A DNA stretch of 64,000 nt from Pseudomonadota bacterium (GTDB taxonomy: Bacteria > Desulfobacterota > Binatia > Binatales > Binataceae). The stretch covers positions 152,502-216,501 of the forward strand of contig JAJPKP010000021.1 of the NCBI GenBank assembly GCA_021323675.1, written 5' to 3'. Every line of letters starts with the position of its first letter. Positions within the stretch are counted from its first letter, which is position 1. The translations under genes were made by a program, and so were the position numbers. The notes below the pieces were generated by a model. That model did no database searches, was not told the origin of the DNA, and saw only the letters and a list, made by a program, of their open reading frames with translations. Shown in pieces: positions 35,974 to 44,802 of this stretch.

Positions 35974-38736
35974 ATGCGGCGGCCTCTCGATAGGGATGCA
36001 CCGGGCTTCGCAGTGGCGACGCGTTACGATGCGATCCTGGCGGACCACGCTCTCGGGGTAGCGCTTCGCTACCCGTGGGTGATGGCGGGTTCCGCGCGGA
36101 CGAGCCAGGGCTGGAAGCTTCACCTCTCTTCCGTTCAAACCGAAGCCGCCGATCTGCTCGCGCGCGTCGTCCCCGCGCTCAAGACCGCGAAGGTCCCCTT
36201 CAAGGTAATTCAGGATTCCGATCTGCTGGCGCAGTTGAACGAGGGCAGCCTCGGAATCACGCAGGTCGGAAAATTTCTGACCATCTATCCCGATTCGGAT
36301 TCGGACGCGCGCCGCCTTGCCGAGCGGCTGATCGCGATCACAAGGGGGTTTCACGGGCCGGTGATCACGACCGACCTGCGTCTGGGTGACGTGGTCTATG
36401 CGCGCTACGGCGCGTTCAATCCCGTCGCGACCCGCGATCGGCTGGGGCAGCAGGCGCTATATATCCGCGACCCCGAAGGCAACCTGCGCAGAGATACCTA
36501 CGAAGTTCCGTTCTCGGTGCCGGAGGGTATCGCAAACCCGTTTTCTCATCTGGCGGAAAATCCCGCGCCTGCCTTGGACCCCGACCCCGCCCGCATGAAC
36601 GGCCGCCGCACCAGCCTCTTCGGTCCGGGCTACCTGGTGCTCGAAGTGCTGAAGGCCCATCCGAAGGGCTCTGTCTTTCGCGCGCTGGACCTGCGGCGCC
36701 AGGACAAAATCGGCATCTGGATCCTGAAGCAGGGGCGGCAGTGGTGCCTTTCCGATGAATACGGGCGCGACATGCGCTCCCGCCTGCGGCATCAGGAGCA
36801 GGTCCATCGAAGTCTTGCGGGCATCGTCCCCTGCCCGAAGGTCGATAGCTACTTCGAGGCTGACGGACACGGCTATCTTCCGATCGAGTTTATCGCAGGC
36901 AACACTTTGTTGAACGTGATCGGGCGCCGGATGCACAACCGGCCCTGGACCGCACTGCCGCGGACTTATCGCCGGCAACTGCTCGAATATCTGATCGAGG
37001 CGGTCGAAGCGGTCGAGCGGATGCATCGCGCCGGCTTCATCCATCGCGATCTCAACGGCGACAACATCCTGGTCGCAAGCGGCGGGCGCGTGGTCCTGCT
37101 GGACTTCGAGCTCGCCCATCGAATCGACGATCCGGCGCCGGCATTTGGGCTTGGAACGCCGGGATTCATGTCGCCCGCCCAGCAGGCGCGCCGTCCGCCG
37201 TCGTTCGCCGACGACGTTTACGCGATCGGCGCCCTCATCCTCTTGATGCTTACCGGAATCGATCCGCGCCGCCTGATGTTTGCCGACCTCGCGCGCGGGC
37301 GGCGGCAATGGTCGATGCTCGCGGGCGAGCGCGGGCTCGTCGATCTTGCCGTCCGCTGTCTCTCGCCGATTCCGAATGATCGTCCGGCGCCGGCGGCAGT
37401 GCGCAAGGCCCTCGAAGTGAGCGCGGCGAATGTCGGCAAGGGAAATTCCTTCCAGCCGATGCGCACGGCGAGTCCGCGCGCGCTGATGGTGGCGCAAGGC
37501 TTGAGAGGGTTGATTGCATTCGCTCCCGTCGATTCCGCAAGACGGCTCTGGCTCTCGCCCGCGTTCGGCAACGAACAGCACGGCGCCGCGATCGAAGCGG
37601 TGCGGCGCTATGAATTGCGCCGCAGCGCCAATCGCGGCGTCGCGGGCGTGCTTTATCTCCTCGGACGACTTGCGCGATTCGGATATCGCTCGCGATCCGC
37701 GACCACTCGCGCGCGAAAGGCCGCGCGATGGCTCCTTGCCGGCGAACCGGCGCCCGACAGCGGAATGCCCGGACTTCATTTCGGCGAAGCCGGCGTCGCC
37801 GTCGCGATCGGCGAGGCGATCGCCGGCGGACTCATCGATCGAACCGCCGAGGCCAATTCATTTCTCAAAAGCGCGCTGGCGGGGCCGCTCGATTGGCCCG
37901 ACCTGACTCACGGTGCAGCCGGCCAGGGAATCGCGGCGCTCTACTGCGGCGACAGGCTTGATGACCCCTCGCTGGCCGCTCTGGCCGATCGCTGCGCCGA
38001 GTACCTGATCGACACCCAGCGCCGCGATGGTTCCTGGGTCATCCCGGACGGCGTGGATGGAATCTCGGGGCTGACCTTCACCGGATTCGCGCACGGAGTG
38101 AGCGGAATCGCGTACTTCCTGGCCGAATATGCGCGCCGCTATCGCGATCCTCGCGCCGATCGCGCCTGGATGCGCGGCGCCGAGTGGGTGATACGCAAGG
38201 CGACTGCTGTCGGCAGCGCGCTCGGATGGCCGTACAGCGACAGCTCGCCGGAATTGTGGCGATGGTGGTGTCACGGCTCGGCCGGAATCGCTCTGCTCCT
38301 GCTCAGGCTCTACGAACAGACCGGCGAACGGCGCTATGCAAATTACGCGCGGCGCGCCCTGCGACTGCGCCGCGATGAACTGATGCAACCGAATCTTAGC
38401 CAATGCCACGGACTCGCCGGCGTCGGGGAAGTCTATCTCGAAGCGGCTCGGTTGCTGCCCGATCCGCAGTGGAGCGCGCGCGTCGCGGACGTGCTGGATG
38501 TGATCGCGAATCTGCGCCGCCGCCCCGCCGCCGACGCATCGCTATGGCTGGCCGAGGATCCTTACATGCCCACCGCCGATCTGATGGTGGGAGGCGCCGG
38601 CGTCGTGCATCTGTGGCTTCGAGCGTCGATGTCGCCCGTATCCGCCGGACCGCCGCTGTTGTTCGATCCGATTTCCGTATTGCCACCTTCGATGCGACGT
38701 TCTCATCGTGTGACCAATGCCTCGACAAGCCGATAG
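35974..38736 (+). CDS. Three-domain lanthipeptide synthetase (class III/IV, LanKC/LanL-like)
   Basis: A 920-residue protein. Residues about 30-190 match the phospho-Ser/Thr lyase domain, with GWKLHLS at 46-52 and GKFLTIYP at 99-106. The kinase (about 220-480) has Lys252 as ATP-binding lysine, HRDLNGDN at 357-364 and DFE at 377-379, the metal-binding variant used by these synthetases. The C-terminal LanC-like cyclase (about 540-885) keeps His707 in AHG and all three zinc ligands: Cys766 in WCHG plus Cys811-His812 in QCHG. It should phosphorylate Ser/Thr, eliminate phosphate and close thioether rings. Zinc ligands favour class IV (LanL) over most class III enzymes. The start is the only weak point: no clear ribosome site, and a GTG at 36013 is possible. 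Confidence 0.9.
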   Translation: MRRPLDRDAPGFAVATRYDAILADHALGVALRYPWVMAGSARTSQGWKLHLSSVQTEAADLLARVVPALKTAKVPFKVIQDSDLLAQLNEGSLGITQVGKFLTIYPDSDSDARRLAERLIAITRGFHGPVITTDLRLGDVVYARYGAFNPVATRDRLGQQALYIRDPEGNLRRDTYEVPFSVPEGIANPFSHLAENPAPALDPDPARMNGRRTSLFGPGYLVLEVLKAHPKGSVFRALDLRRQDKIGIWILKQGRQWCLSDEYGRDMRSRLRHQEQVHRSLAGIVPCPKVDSYFEADGHGYLPIEFIAGNTLLNVIGRRMHNRPWTALPRTYRRQLLEYLIEAVEAVERMHRAGFIHRDLNGDNILVASGGRVVLLDFELAHRIDDPAPAFGLGTPGFMSPAQQARRPPSFADDVYAIGALILLMLTGIDPRRLMFADLARGRRQWSMLAGERGLVDLAVRCLSPIPNDRPAPAAVRKALEVSAANVGKGNSFQPMRTASPRALMVAQGLRGLIAFAPVDSARRLWLSPAFGNEQHGAAIEAVRRYELRRSANRGVAGVLYLLGRLARFGYRSRSATTRARKAARWLLAGEPAPDSGMPGLHFGEAGVAVAIGEAIAGGLIDRTAEANSFLKSALAGPLDWPDLTHGAAGQGIAALYCGDRLDDPSLAALADRCAEYLIDTQRRDGSWVIPDGVDGISGLTFTGFAHGVSGIAYFLAEYARRYRDPRADRAWMRGAEWVIRKATAVGSALGWPYSDSSPELWRWWCHGSAGIALLLLRLYEQTGERRYANYARRALRLRRDELMQPNLSQCHGLAGVGEVYLEAARLLPDPQWSARVADVLDVIANLRRRPAADASLWLAEDPYMPTADLMVGGAGVVHLWLRASMSPVSAGPPLLFDPISVLPPSMRRSHRVTNASTSR

Positions 38737-39628
38737 CAAACGCCTTTGCCTCAGCGTGCTCGATCTGTGCAAACGCCCGCATGGCGCATCGGCGCGCGAG
38801 GCTTTGCGCAACTCGGTCCGGCTCGCATCCCTCGCCGAGGAGCTCGGCTATTCGCGCTACTGGATCGCCGAGCACCATACCAGCGATGCCGCCCAGGCGA
38901 GCCCCGAAGTTCTAATCCCGATGATCGCGGCGGCCACGAAACGAATCCGGGTCGGCGCGGGCGGAATTCTGCTGCGCTATCAAAGCCCGCTCAAGGTCGC
39001 CGAGAGCTTCATGACGCTTGCGGCGATGTTCCCCGGCCGAATCGACCTGGGAATCTGTCACGGACCGGGGGGCACCGACGATGCGACCGCGGTGGCGCTG
39101 GTCGATGGCAACATAGATGAACTCTCGTGGGCAAGTTACGCGCGCAAGGTTGGAGCCCTGGCGGCCTTCCTTAAAGAGGGCAGGCGGGCCGGTCGTTCGG
39201 AATCGGAGCGGCGATGGCAAGCATCGGGAATCAAGCCGCCGCCCTTGTGGATTCTCGGATCCAGCGAATACAGCCTGAATCTGGCGCTCGCCGAGCGATG
39301 CCGATACGGATTCACGATGGTGTTTGGATGCTCGGCCGAGTACGGCGCGCGGATCATGAAGCAATATCGCCGCGCGCGCATCGGCGACGAACGCATCCTG
39401 GCGGTTTCGGTCCTGTGCGCGCGGACGTCGGCAACCGCCTGCCGAATCCATCGCGATCTTGTTCAGGGCGGATGCCTGCCGAGCAACGTGGTCGGAAGCC
39501 CGGCCGATTGCCGGCGCATCCTCGAGCGTCTGGCGCGCGATTTTCAAACCCGCGAAATCATGATGACGACCTTCATCGACGACTACGATTCGCGCGCGGA
39601 ATTTCTCCGCATGATGGCGCCGCGCTAA
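38717..39628 (+). CDS. Luciferase-like (LLM class) flavin-dependent oxidoreductase
   Basis: A 303-residue TIM-barrel flavoprotein. It begins CLSVLDLCKRPHG, has SRYWIAEHHTSDAAQASPE, the flavin-side GAGGILLRYQSPLKVAE and RIDLGICHGPGGTD, and WILGSSEYSLNLA. It can use FMN or F420; the sequence does not decide which. Its start lies 20 nt inside the end of the synthetase gene, so translation is coupled and a role in peptide maturation is likely. Luciferase-like reductases are known in some lanthipeptide loci, where they reduce dehydroalanine or dehydrobutyrine to D-amino acids. That role here is inference; oxidation of the peptide is an alternative. Confidence 0.85.
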   Translation: MPRQADSKRLCLSVLDLCKRPHGASAREALRNSVRLASLAEELGYSRYWIAEHHTSDAAQASPEVLIPMIAAATKRIRVGAGGILLRYQSPLKVAESFMTLAAMFPGRIDLGICHGPGGTDDATAVALVDGNIDELSWASYARKVGALAAFLKEGRRAGRSESERRWQASGIKPPPLWILGSSEYSLNLALAERCRYGFTMVFGCSAEYGARIMKQYRRARIGDERILAVSVLCARTSATACRIHRDLVQGGCLPSNVVGSPADCRRILERLARDFQTREIMMTTFIDDYDSRAEFLRMMAPR

Positions 39629-39884
39629 TCGCCCACGGTCCGGCATCCATCCCGGCGAAAACCAAGTGGAACTGGCATTTTCACAAGGGAGCACGCGCAG
39701 GCTTCAGCGCGGCACGCCCGGATCTTCCGGTCGGGAAACAAGCCGGAAAAACGAGTAAACTGTCCGGTAGAGCATCATGAAATTGCGGACACTCCCGGTG
39801 GGCGCGGCTTTCCGTGCAGCCGGGCAGCCTCTTCATGTTTCGTCCCCTCCTTGAGTGTTACGATCCTCGTCAGGAGCGCCAAAG

Positions 39885-40577
39885 ATGGGGTGTGCGACGC
39901 ATGCGGATGACTCGCGGTGTCGAAGCAAGGCGCCAGTATGCGGCATCGTGCTCATTGCGGCGATCCTCGCCTCGCTTTTCCCGCGAGCGAATCGCCTGAT
40001 CGGCCCCGCTTATGGCGCGGCGCCGCAGACGCCGATGGCGGTAGTTCAGTCGGTGCTGAATCAGGCAACGAGCATCCTGCAGGCGCCCGGACTCTCGGTC
40101 GAGAAGCGCCGCGAAGCTCTTCGCGATCTCGCGCAAGCGCATCTCGATTTCGACAACATGGCGCGCTCCGCTCTAGGCGATCATTGGCGCGATCTATCCG
40201 ACTCTCAGCGGCGCCAGTATGTCCGGTTGTTTACCGCGTTCATCGAAGATGCCTATCTGAACAAGATTCAAGGCTTTGTGCGCCTCACTTTCCAGTATGT
40301 TCGCGAGACGATGGACGGTCCCGCACGCGCCGAGGTTCAGACCCTGGTGCTTCAGACCGACGAAGAGCCGATTAGGCTCGACTTCGAGCTCGAACGCGAG
40401 GGCCCGGGCTGGAAGGTGTACGACGTATCGATCGATTCAGTCAGCATGGTCAGCAACTACCGGGGCCAGTTCAACCGGGTGATCGATAATCAAGGCTTCG
40501 ACGCCTTGATGAACATCCTGCAAGCCAAGCAGAAGGAACTCGCATCGCTTTTGGGCCGCGAGCAAGGATCGAACTGA
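39885..40577 (+). CDS. MlaC/Ttg2D-family phospholipid-binding ABC transporter auxiliary protein
   Basis: A 230-residue periplasmic protein. The N-terminus has a signal-like hydrophobic stretch (CGIVLIAAILASLF, about 20-35) ending near YGAA. The mature part is a MlaC domain: QSVLNQATSILQAPGLSVEKRREALRDL, then FDNMARSALGDHWRDLSDSQRRQY and the terminal FNRVIDNQGFDALMNILQAKQKEL. MlaC shuttles phospholipid between membranes; no MlaD, E or F genes are nearby. AGGAG lies 8 nt before the ATG at 39885. It follows the RiPP locus by 256 bp, and a shared role is not evident. Confidence 0.87.
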   Translation: MGCATHADDSRCRSKAPVCGIVLIAAILASLFPRANRLIGPAYGAAPQTPMAVVQSVLNQATSILQAPGLSVEKRREALRDLAQAHLDFDNMARSALGDHWRDLSDSQRRQYVRLFTAFIEDAYLNKIQGFVRLTFQYVRETMDGPARAEVQTLVLQTDEEPIRLDFELEREGPGWKVYDVSIDSVSMVSNYRGQFNRVIDNQGFDALMNILQAKQKELASLLGREQGSN

Positions 40578-40680
40578 CGGAAGCGCCCGCCGCGTTTCGC
40601 CCTATGTGGAGGATCCGCGCCGCCAGGCATCGCGTACCCCGAATCAATTCGTCCGATTCCCGGAATGTGGTGCGCGTTTA

Positions 40681-42141
40681 TCAAGCCGAAGCCGCTCTCG
40701 AATCGGGCGCGCGCTCCCCTTCCAGCCGCTCTATATTTCTTTGATGCCTGGAGCGGTCGATGTCGTAGAGCATCAGTACCGCAATCGCTATCGCGCTGAA
40801 CGTAGCGACCACCGGCACGAACACCGCGCCGAGGTGATGAAGGATCTTAGGGTCCACCTGCCCGGGTGTCGCATGCTGGGGAAAGCTGACCCAAGCGAGA
40901 ATCAGTCCGGAAAAGAAGGTGCCGACTCCCGTGACACATTTCGCGATGAGCCCGTGGGCGGCGAACAGCAGCCCTTCCGAGCGCTGCCCGGTCGCTACCG
41001 CCGCATCCTCCACCACGTCAGCCATCATCGAACTCACCAGGATGAATCCGCTGAGCCCGAGCGTCGCGGCGACAAACGTGAACGCGAGCACCAGGGTAAA
41101 CAGGGCCGCGGTGCCGTTGGGCGGCGCGATTCCGATCAGGCGCAGCGCGATCGGCGTAATCGACGCGAACAGCGAGGCGAAGAACACGCCGATCATCGCG
41201 GGCTTCTTTCCGAACCGCCGCGAGAGCGCCGGCGCCAGGAAAACGCCCGCAAACGCGGCGACCAGCGCCGCCATCGCCAGATAAGACATCTGCGCGGGCG
41301 TTAGCGCGAAGAAATACGCCGAGATATAGAAATCGAGTCCCTGCCGTATTCCGGTGGAAATCGCGCCGACCACTCCCGAAATCGTCAGGGCGAGAAACGA
41401 TCGATTCGCCAGCGTCGCGCCGACTTCTCTCGCCTTCTCCCGCCAGCTCGCCCGCACCGGAGGCTCGTGCACGACCGCCGCGATGAAACGATGGGTGCCG
41501 AGACACGAGATGATGATCGAGAGGAAAATCGTGCCGCTGGCGACCAGCGCCATCTCGCCGTAGCCCGCGCGATTGAGCAATCCGAGCGGATGAGCCGCAT
41601 CCTTGCGCAGGAAAACCTGGAGCGCGAGTATCGACGTCCCCGCCCCGCCCACCGTTCCGAAAAAGAACCGCGAGCTCATCAGGCTGGTGCGCTGATCGTA
41701 GTCGAGGGTCAGCTCCGGCCCGAGCGCGGAGCTTGGCACTTCATACAGGCTCAGCAGCACGCGCACCGCCACCAGCATCACGGCCAGGTAAACCAGCAGA
41801 TGCGTCGCCGACCATCCCGCCGGAGGATTGAAAAGGAAATAGAATGCGGTCGCGGCGGGAAGCGCCGCGGCATACATGAAAGGATGGCGCCGGCCCCATC
41901 GCGAGCGCGTGTGGTCCGACCATTCGCCGATCAGCGGATCGCAGATCGCATCGGCGATCAGCGTCACCATCATCGCACCGCCCACCCATGCCGCCGGCAG
42001 CCCCACCACCTGGTTGAAAAACAGCATCAGCGCGGAGGTCAGGGTGGCCTGATGCACCCCGAAGGCGACCGACCCTATCCCGTATAGAATGTTGGCTGAA
42101 AGCGTAAGCGGCGGACGCCTTGACGCCAAGTCATCGCTCAC
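40681..42141 (-). CDS. MFS transporter, GPH/MelB (MFS_2) type
   Basis: A 486-residue protein with about 12 hydrophobic segments. The GPH cation:sugar symporter signature is present near the N-terminus as DAICDPLIGEWSDHTRSRWGRRHPFMY. The GTG at 42141 overlaps the SDR stop by 4 bp (GTGA), making it the better start than the upstream ATG at 42168. It is last in a three-gene operon (hydratase, SDR, transporter), so it may import the compound those enzymes break down. Substrates of GPH relatives range from sugars to steroids and aromatic acids. Confidence 0.87.
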   Translation of the reverse strand: MSDDLASRRPPLTLSANILYGIGSVAFGVHQATLTSALMLFFNQVVGLPAAWVGGAMMVTLIADAICDPLIGEWSDHTRSRWGRRHPFMYAAALPAATAFYFLFNPPAGWSATHLLVYLAVMLVAVRVLLSLYEVPSSALGPELTLDYDQRTSLMSSRFFFGTVGGAGTSILALQVFLRKDAAHPLGLLNRAGYGEMALVASGTIFLSIIISCLGTHRFIAAVVHEPPVRASWREKAREVGATLANRSFLALTISGVVGAISTGIRQGLDFYISAYFFALTPAQMSYLAMAALVAAFAGVFLAPALSRRFGKKPAMIGVFFASLFASITPIALRLIGIAPPNGTAALFTLVLAFTFVAATLGLSGFILVSSMMADVVEDAAVATGQRSEGLLFAAHGLIAKCVTGVGTFFSGLILAWVSFPQHATPGQVDPKILHHLGAVFVPVVATFSAIAIAVLMLYDIDRSRHQRNIERLEGERAPDSRAASA

Positions 42142-42914
42142 CAGGTTGCCTCTCCGCGCTGCGAACACTCATAACCCCCGTCAACAAACAGGATCTGGCC
42201 GGTCATGAGCGAATTTTCAGGACTCACGCACCAGGCCAGGATGGCGGCGAGCTCGTCGGCGCGGCCGGGATAAGCCCCCCGCATCGGCACCATCTGTCCC
42301 ATCGCCTCGCGAAGGTCGGGATTTGAAAGGATGTATGCCGCCGCGGGCGTGTCGATGAATCCGGGCGCGATCACATTCAGCGTGATGCCCTCTCCGGCCC
42401 ACTGCGGCGTCGCCGCCGCTCTTCGGCACCAGCAGTTCAACGCGTACTTCGCGCATTGATAGAGATCGAGGATGGTTCTGCCGGCGGCGAGTGCGTCCCG
42501 CGCGGCGGCGATCACCGCCACCTCGTCCATCCTGAGGCAGATCTCGGCCAGGCCCTGATCGCCGGGCATCAGGGAGCCGATGGAAGAAACCGCCACCGCG
42601 CGCGGCGCGGGACTGCCCTGCAGAAGCGGGCGCAGGCCGTCAAGCGTGGCCACCGCGCCAAAGAAATTCAGCGACGGGGTATACTCGGCGGCGCCGCCGC
42701 CCGCGATCGCGAGGATCGCGTCGATTTTCCCGCCCGAAAGCCGCTTCACGCCATCGACCAGCGCCGCGCGTCCCTCGGCGGTCACGAGATCCGCGATCAC
42801 TTCCGCGTCGCGCAAATCGCTTCCGATTACTCGTCCGCCGCGTTCGCGAAGATAACGCGCGGTTGCCGCGCCGATTCCGGACGCCGCGCCCGTTACGACA
42901 TAGGTGCGTTCCAT
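42138..42914 (-). CDS. Short-chain dehydrogenase/reductase, 3-alpha-hydroxysteroid-dehydrogenase-like
   Basis: A 258-residue SDR. TGAASGIG is at 8-15, then SDLRDAEVIADLVTAEG, VSSIGS, the active pair YQCAK, and APGFIDTPAA at the C-terminal side. The short form with a direct jump from strand 2 to an Asp-rich segment (SDLRDAEVIADL) and the LSNPDLREAMG stretch resemble the 3-alpha-hydroxysteroid dehydrogenase/carbonyl reductase group. The stop overlaps the transporter start by 4 bp. The hydratase gene is 13 bp upstream. The steroid link is inference from local pattern. Confidence 0.86.
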   Translation of the reverse strand: MERTYVVTGAASGIGAATARYLRERGGRVIGSDLRDAEVIADLVTAEGRAALVDGVKRLSGGKIDAILAIAGGGAAEYTPSLNFFGAVATLDGLRPLLQGSPAPRAVAVSSIGSLMPGDQGLAEICLRMDEVAVIAAARDALAAGRTILDLYQCAKYALNCWCRRAAATPQWAGEGITLNVIAPGFIDTPAAAYILSNPDLREAMGQMVPMRGAYPGRADELAAILAWCVSPENSLMTGQILFVDGGYECSQRGEATW

Positions 42915-42927
42915 GGATGTTTGCTCC

Positions 42928-43803
42928 TCAAGCCTTGCGGCCCTTGGCTTCGTTGCGAATCAATTCCGCGCCGGAAGGTTCAACCGGGTAGCCGTATTTG
43001 GCTCTCGCGTTGGCGTGTCCGACGTGATGAAGGGAAAATGCCGCCTGGATCGCCGTCCACTGCCCCTGCGCATCGAGGCTCTGATTCACCGCCATCTTGG
43101 CGAGACGAAGCCCGACCATCGGACGGCGCGCGATTCGCTGGGCGAGTTCCAGCGTTGCCGACTCGAGCTGCGCTCGCGGCACGACCATATTGACCATGCC
43201 CATCCGATGGCATTCCTCGGCGGTGAAGGCCGCGCCCGTGAACAGCATCTCCTTGGCCTTGCGCGCACCGAGCTCCCAGGCGTGGGTGAAGAACTCGTGG
43301 CCGTTCACGCCGAACGCGACCACCGGGTCCGAAAAGGTCGCGTCGTCGCTCGCCACCACGATATCGAACGGCCATACCAGCATCAGGCCGCCGGCGATAA
43401 CCTTTCCCTGGACCTGCGCGATAGTGGGCTTGGGCAGATTGCGCCATCGCCAGCAGAACCCGAGATAGATTTCCTCTTCGCCGTTCATCATGCCGGCCTG
43501 TCCTTCTTCGTCGAATCCGCCCCACAGGCTAACGGTGTCGAACTCGTTCAGATCGGCGCGATCGTTGAGGTCGTGGCCGGAGGAAAAATGCGGGCCATCG
43601 GCGGCGATGATGATGACTTTGACGTCGTCGTCGGCGACCGCGATCCGGAACGCGCGGTCGAGCTCGTAGAGCATCTTTCGGTCCTGGGCGTTGCGCTGCT
43701 CGGCGCGCGCGAGCGTCACGCGGGCGACGTGGGGCGCGGGAGTTTCGTAGCGGATTCTTTCGAACACCGAGCTGATGTTTGCCTGTTTTCCTTTTCGAGC
43801 CAT
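42928..43803 (-). CDS. Enoyl-CoA hydratase/isomerase-family protein
   Basis: A 291-residue crotonase. The first oxyanion region is GPHFSSGHDLNDRAD and the second AGGLMLVWPFDIVVASDDATF. The C-terminal helices carry KMAVNQSLDAQGQ. It is somewhat longer than average and has an acidic insert (around WGGFDEEGQAGMM). The ATG at 43803 follows a plausible site. The frame is open upstream to 44058 but has no family-like sequence. It opens the hydratase-SDR-transporter operon, divergent from the TetR gene and likely controlled by it. Confidence 0.88.
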   Translation of the reverse strand: MARKGKQANISSVFERIRYETPAPHVARVTLARAEQRNAQDRKMLYELDRAFRIAVADDDVKVIIIAADGPHFSSGHDLNDRADLNEFDTVSLWGGFDEEGQAGMMNGEEEIYLGFCWRWRNLPKPTIAQVQGKVIAGGLMLVWPFDIVVASDDATFSDPVVAFGVNGHEFFTHAWELGARKAKEMLFTGAAFTAEECHRMGMVNMVVPRAQLESATLELAQRIARRPMVGLRLAKMAVNQSLDAQGQWTAIQAAFSLHHVGHANARAKYGYPVEPSGAELIRNEAKGRKA

Positions 43804-43966
43804 AAGCCTCATCCTTTCGCGCCGGCGGCGGATGGCGCGGCGCTTGATAACATTCTCAGGTAACATTGTGCTCCAGGCTTTGGGATGCGCATAATTCCGT
43901 GGCGGGCGGCGGCGGAGTTGACGGTGGCCGGCGGTTGCGCTTGCATTGTCTGGACCAATTGTTTTA

Positions 43967-43988
43967 GGAATAGTTATTCGAAAATTCC
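43967..43988. promoter_or_regulatory. Inverted repeat, probable TetR operator
   Basis: GGAAT at 43967-43971 and ATTCC at 43984-43988 form an inverted repeat of 22 bp span, with a nested GAAT/ATTC pair. It lies between the divergent hydratase and TetR genes and covers the predicted -10 and spacer of the minus-strand promoter. Position and symmetry fit repression by the adjacent TetR protein. Confidence 0.5.
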
Positions 43989-44000
43989 GAGTTCTGTCAA
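43972..44000 (-). promoter_or_regulatory. Predicted sigma-70 promoter for the hydratase-SDR-transporter operon
   Basis: On the minus strand, consensus TTGACA at 44000-43995 is followed after 17 nt by ATAACT at 43977-43972. It faces the hydratase gene and overlaps the inverted repeat at 43967-43988. Confidence 0.5.
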
Positions 44001-44032
44001 GGAGCAGGCCCGCGCGCGAAAACAAACCCCCG

Positions 44033-44716
44033 ATGGCGTCACAACAGGCAAAACCCAAATCCTCCGCCGCATCCGAGCCCCATCCGATCGGCCTGCGCGG
44101 TTACCGCGTCCGCGACGTAGCGCGGGCCGCGGAGCGCCGCCGCGAAATCCTGACCGGAGCGGCGCGCGCCTTCGCGCGGGCGGGATACGACGCGACCAAC
44201 ATGGACGAGATCGCGCGCGAGTGCGGGCTCGCCAAATCGCACATCTACCATTACTTCCGCGGCAAGGAGGAAATCTTCACCGAGATCCGCATCGATGCGG
44301 TCAGCCGGGCGATCGAGCGGCTCGCGCCGTTCGCGCCGATGGCGCGCGAGGATCCGGAGACCGCCCTGCGCAACGCGATCGCAAGCATCGTCGCCCGAAT
44401 CTTCCACAAGGAGGAGCGTTACGAGCCGATGCTCCCGGATCCGGTGTCGCTCAGCCCGGAAAATCGAAAGCGCATCCGGACCCTGGGACGGCGCTACGAG
44501 CAGATGTTCACGGACATCATCCGCGCCGGAATCGAGCAGGGAGTTTTCGTCCGCGGCGATCCGAAACTGATGACCTTCGTAATCCTGCGCTCCGCCTTCA
44601 CGGTAGCCAACTGGTACCGCGAAACCGGCAAATGGAAACCCCAATGGATAGTGGACCAGGTAACCGCCCAACTACTCCGCAGCGTCCAACGAACCGCGCC
44701 ATCCAAGACCGGCTGA
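44033..44716 (+). CDS. TetR-family transcriptional regulator
   Basis: A 227-residue TetR repressor. The DNA-binding helix-turn-helix is at about 50-80: AARAFARAGYDATNMDEIARECGLAKSHIYHYFRGKEEIF, the near-perfect TetR pattern. The C-terminal ligand-binding half is all-helical. The ATG at 44033 is preceded by a purine-poor spot, and an upstream ATG at 43946 is possible but would extend over the operator. Divergent orientation and the operator suggest it controls both itself and the degradation operon to its left. The ligand is probably the operon's substrate or a CoA ester of it. Confidence 0.9.
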   Translation: MASQQAKPKSSAASEPHPIGLRGYRVRDVARAAERRREILTGAARAFARAGYDATNMDEIARECGLAKSHIYHYFRGKEEIFTEIRIDAVSRAIERLAPFAPMAREDPETALRNAIASIVARIFHKEERYEPMLPDPVSLSPENRKRIRTLGRRYEQMFTDIIRAGIEQGVFVRGDPKLMTFVILRSAFTVANWYRETGKWKPQWIVDQVTAQLLRSVQRTAPSKTG

Positions 44717-44802
44717 GCGCGACCAAGCCAGTTCGAGCATAAGAAGAAAAACGGCAACGGACAGCGCCCGCTGAAAAGCGTGTCCGCTTTTCCACCGCCG
44801 AA

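Noticed and set aside
44773..44792. Perfect 8-bp inverted repeat as a terminator for the TetR gene
   Set aside because: No T-run follows on either strand; it lies within the DUF499 relic and may be chance or scar sequence.
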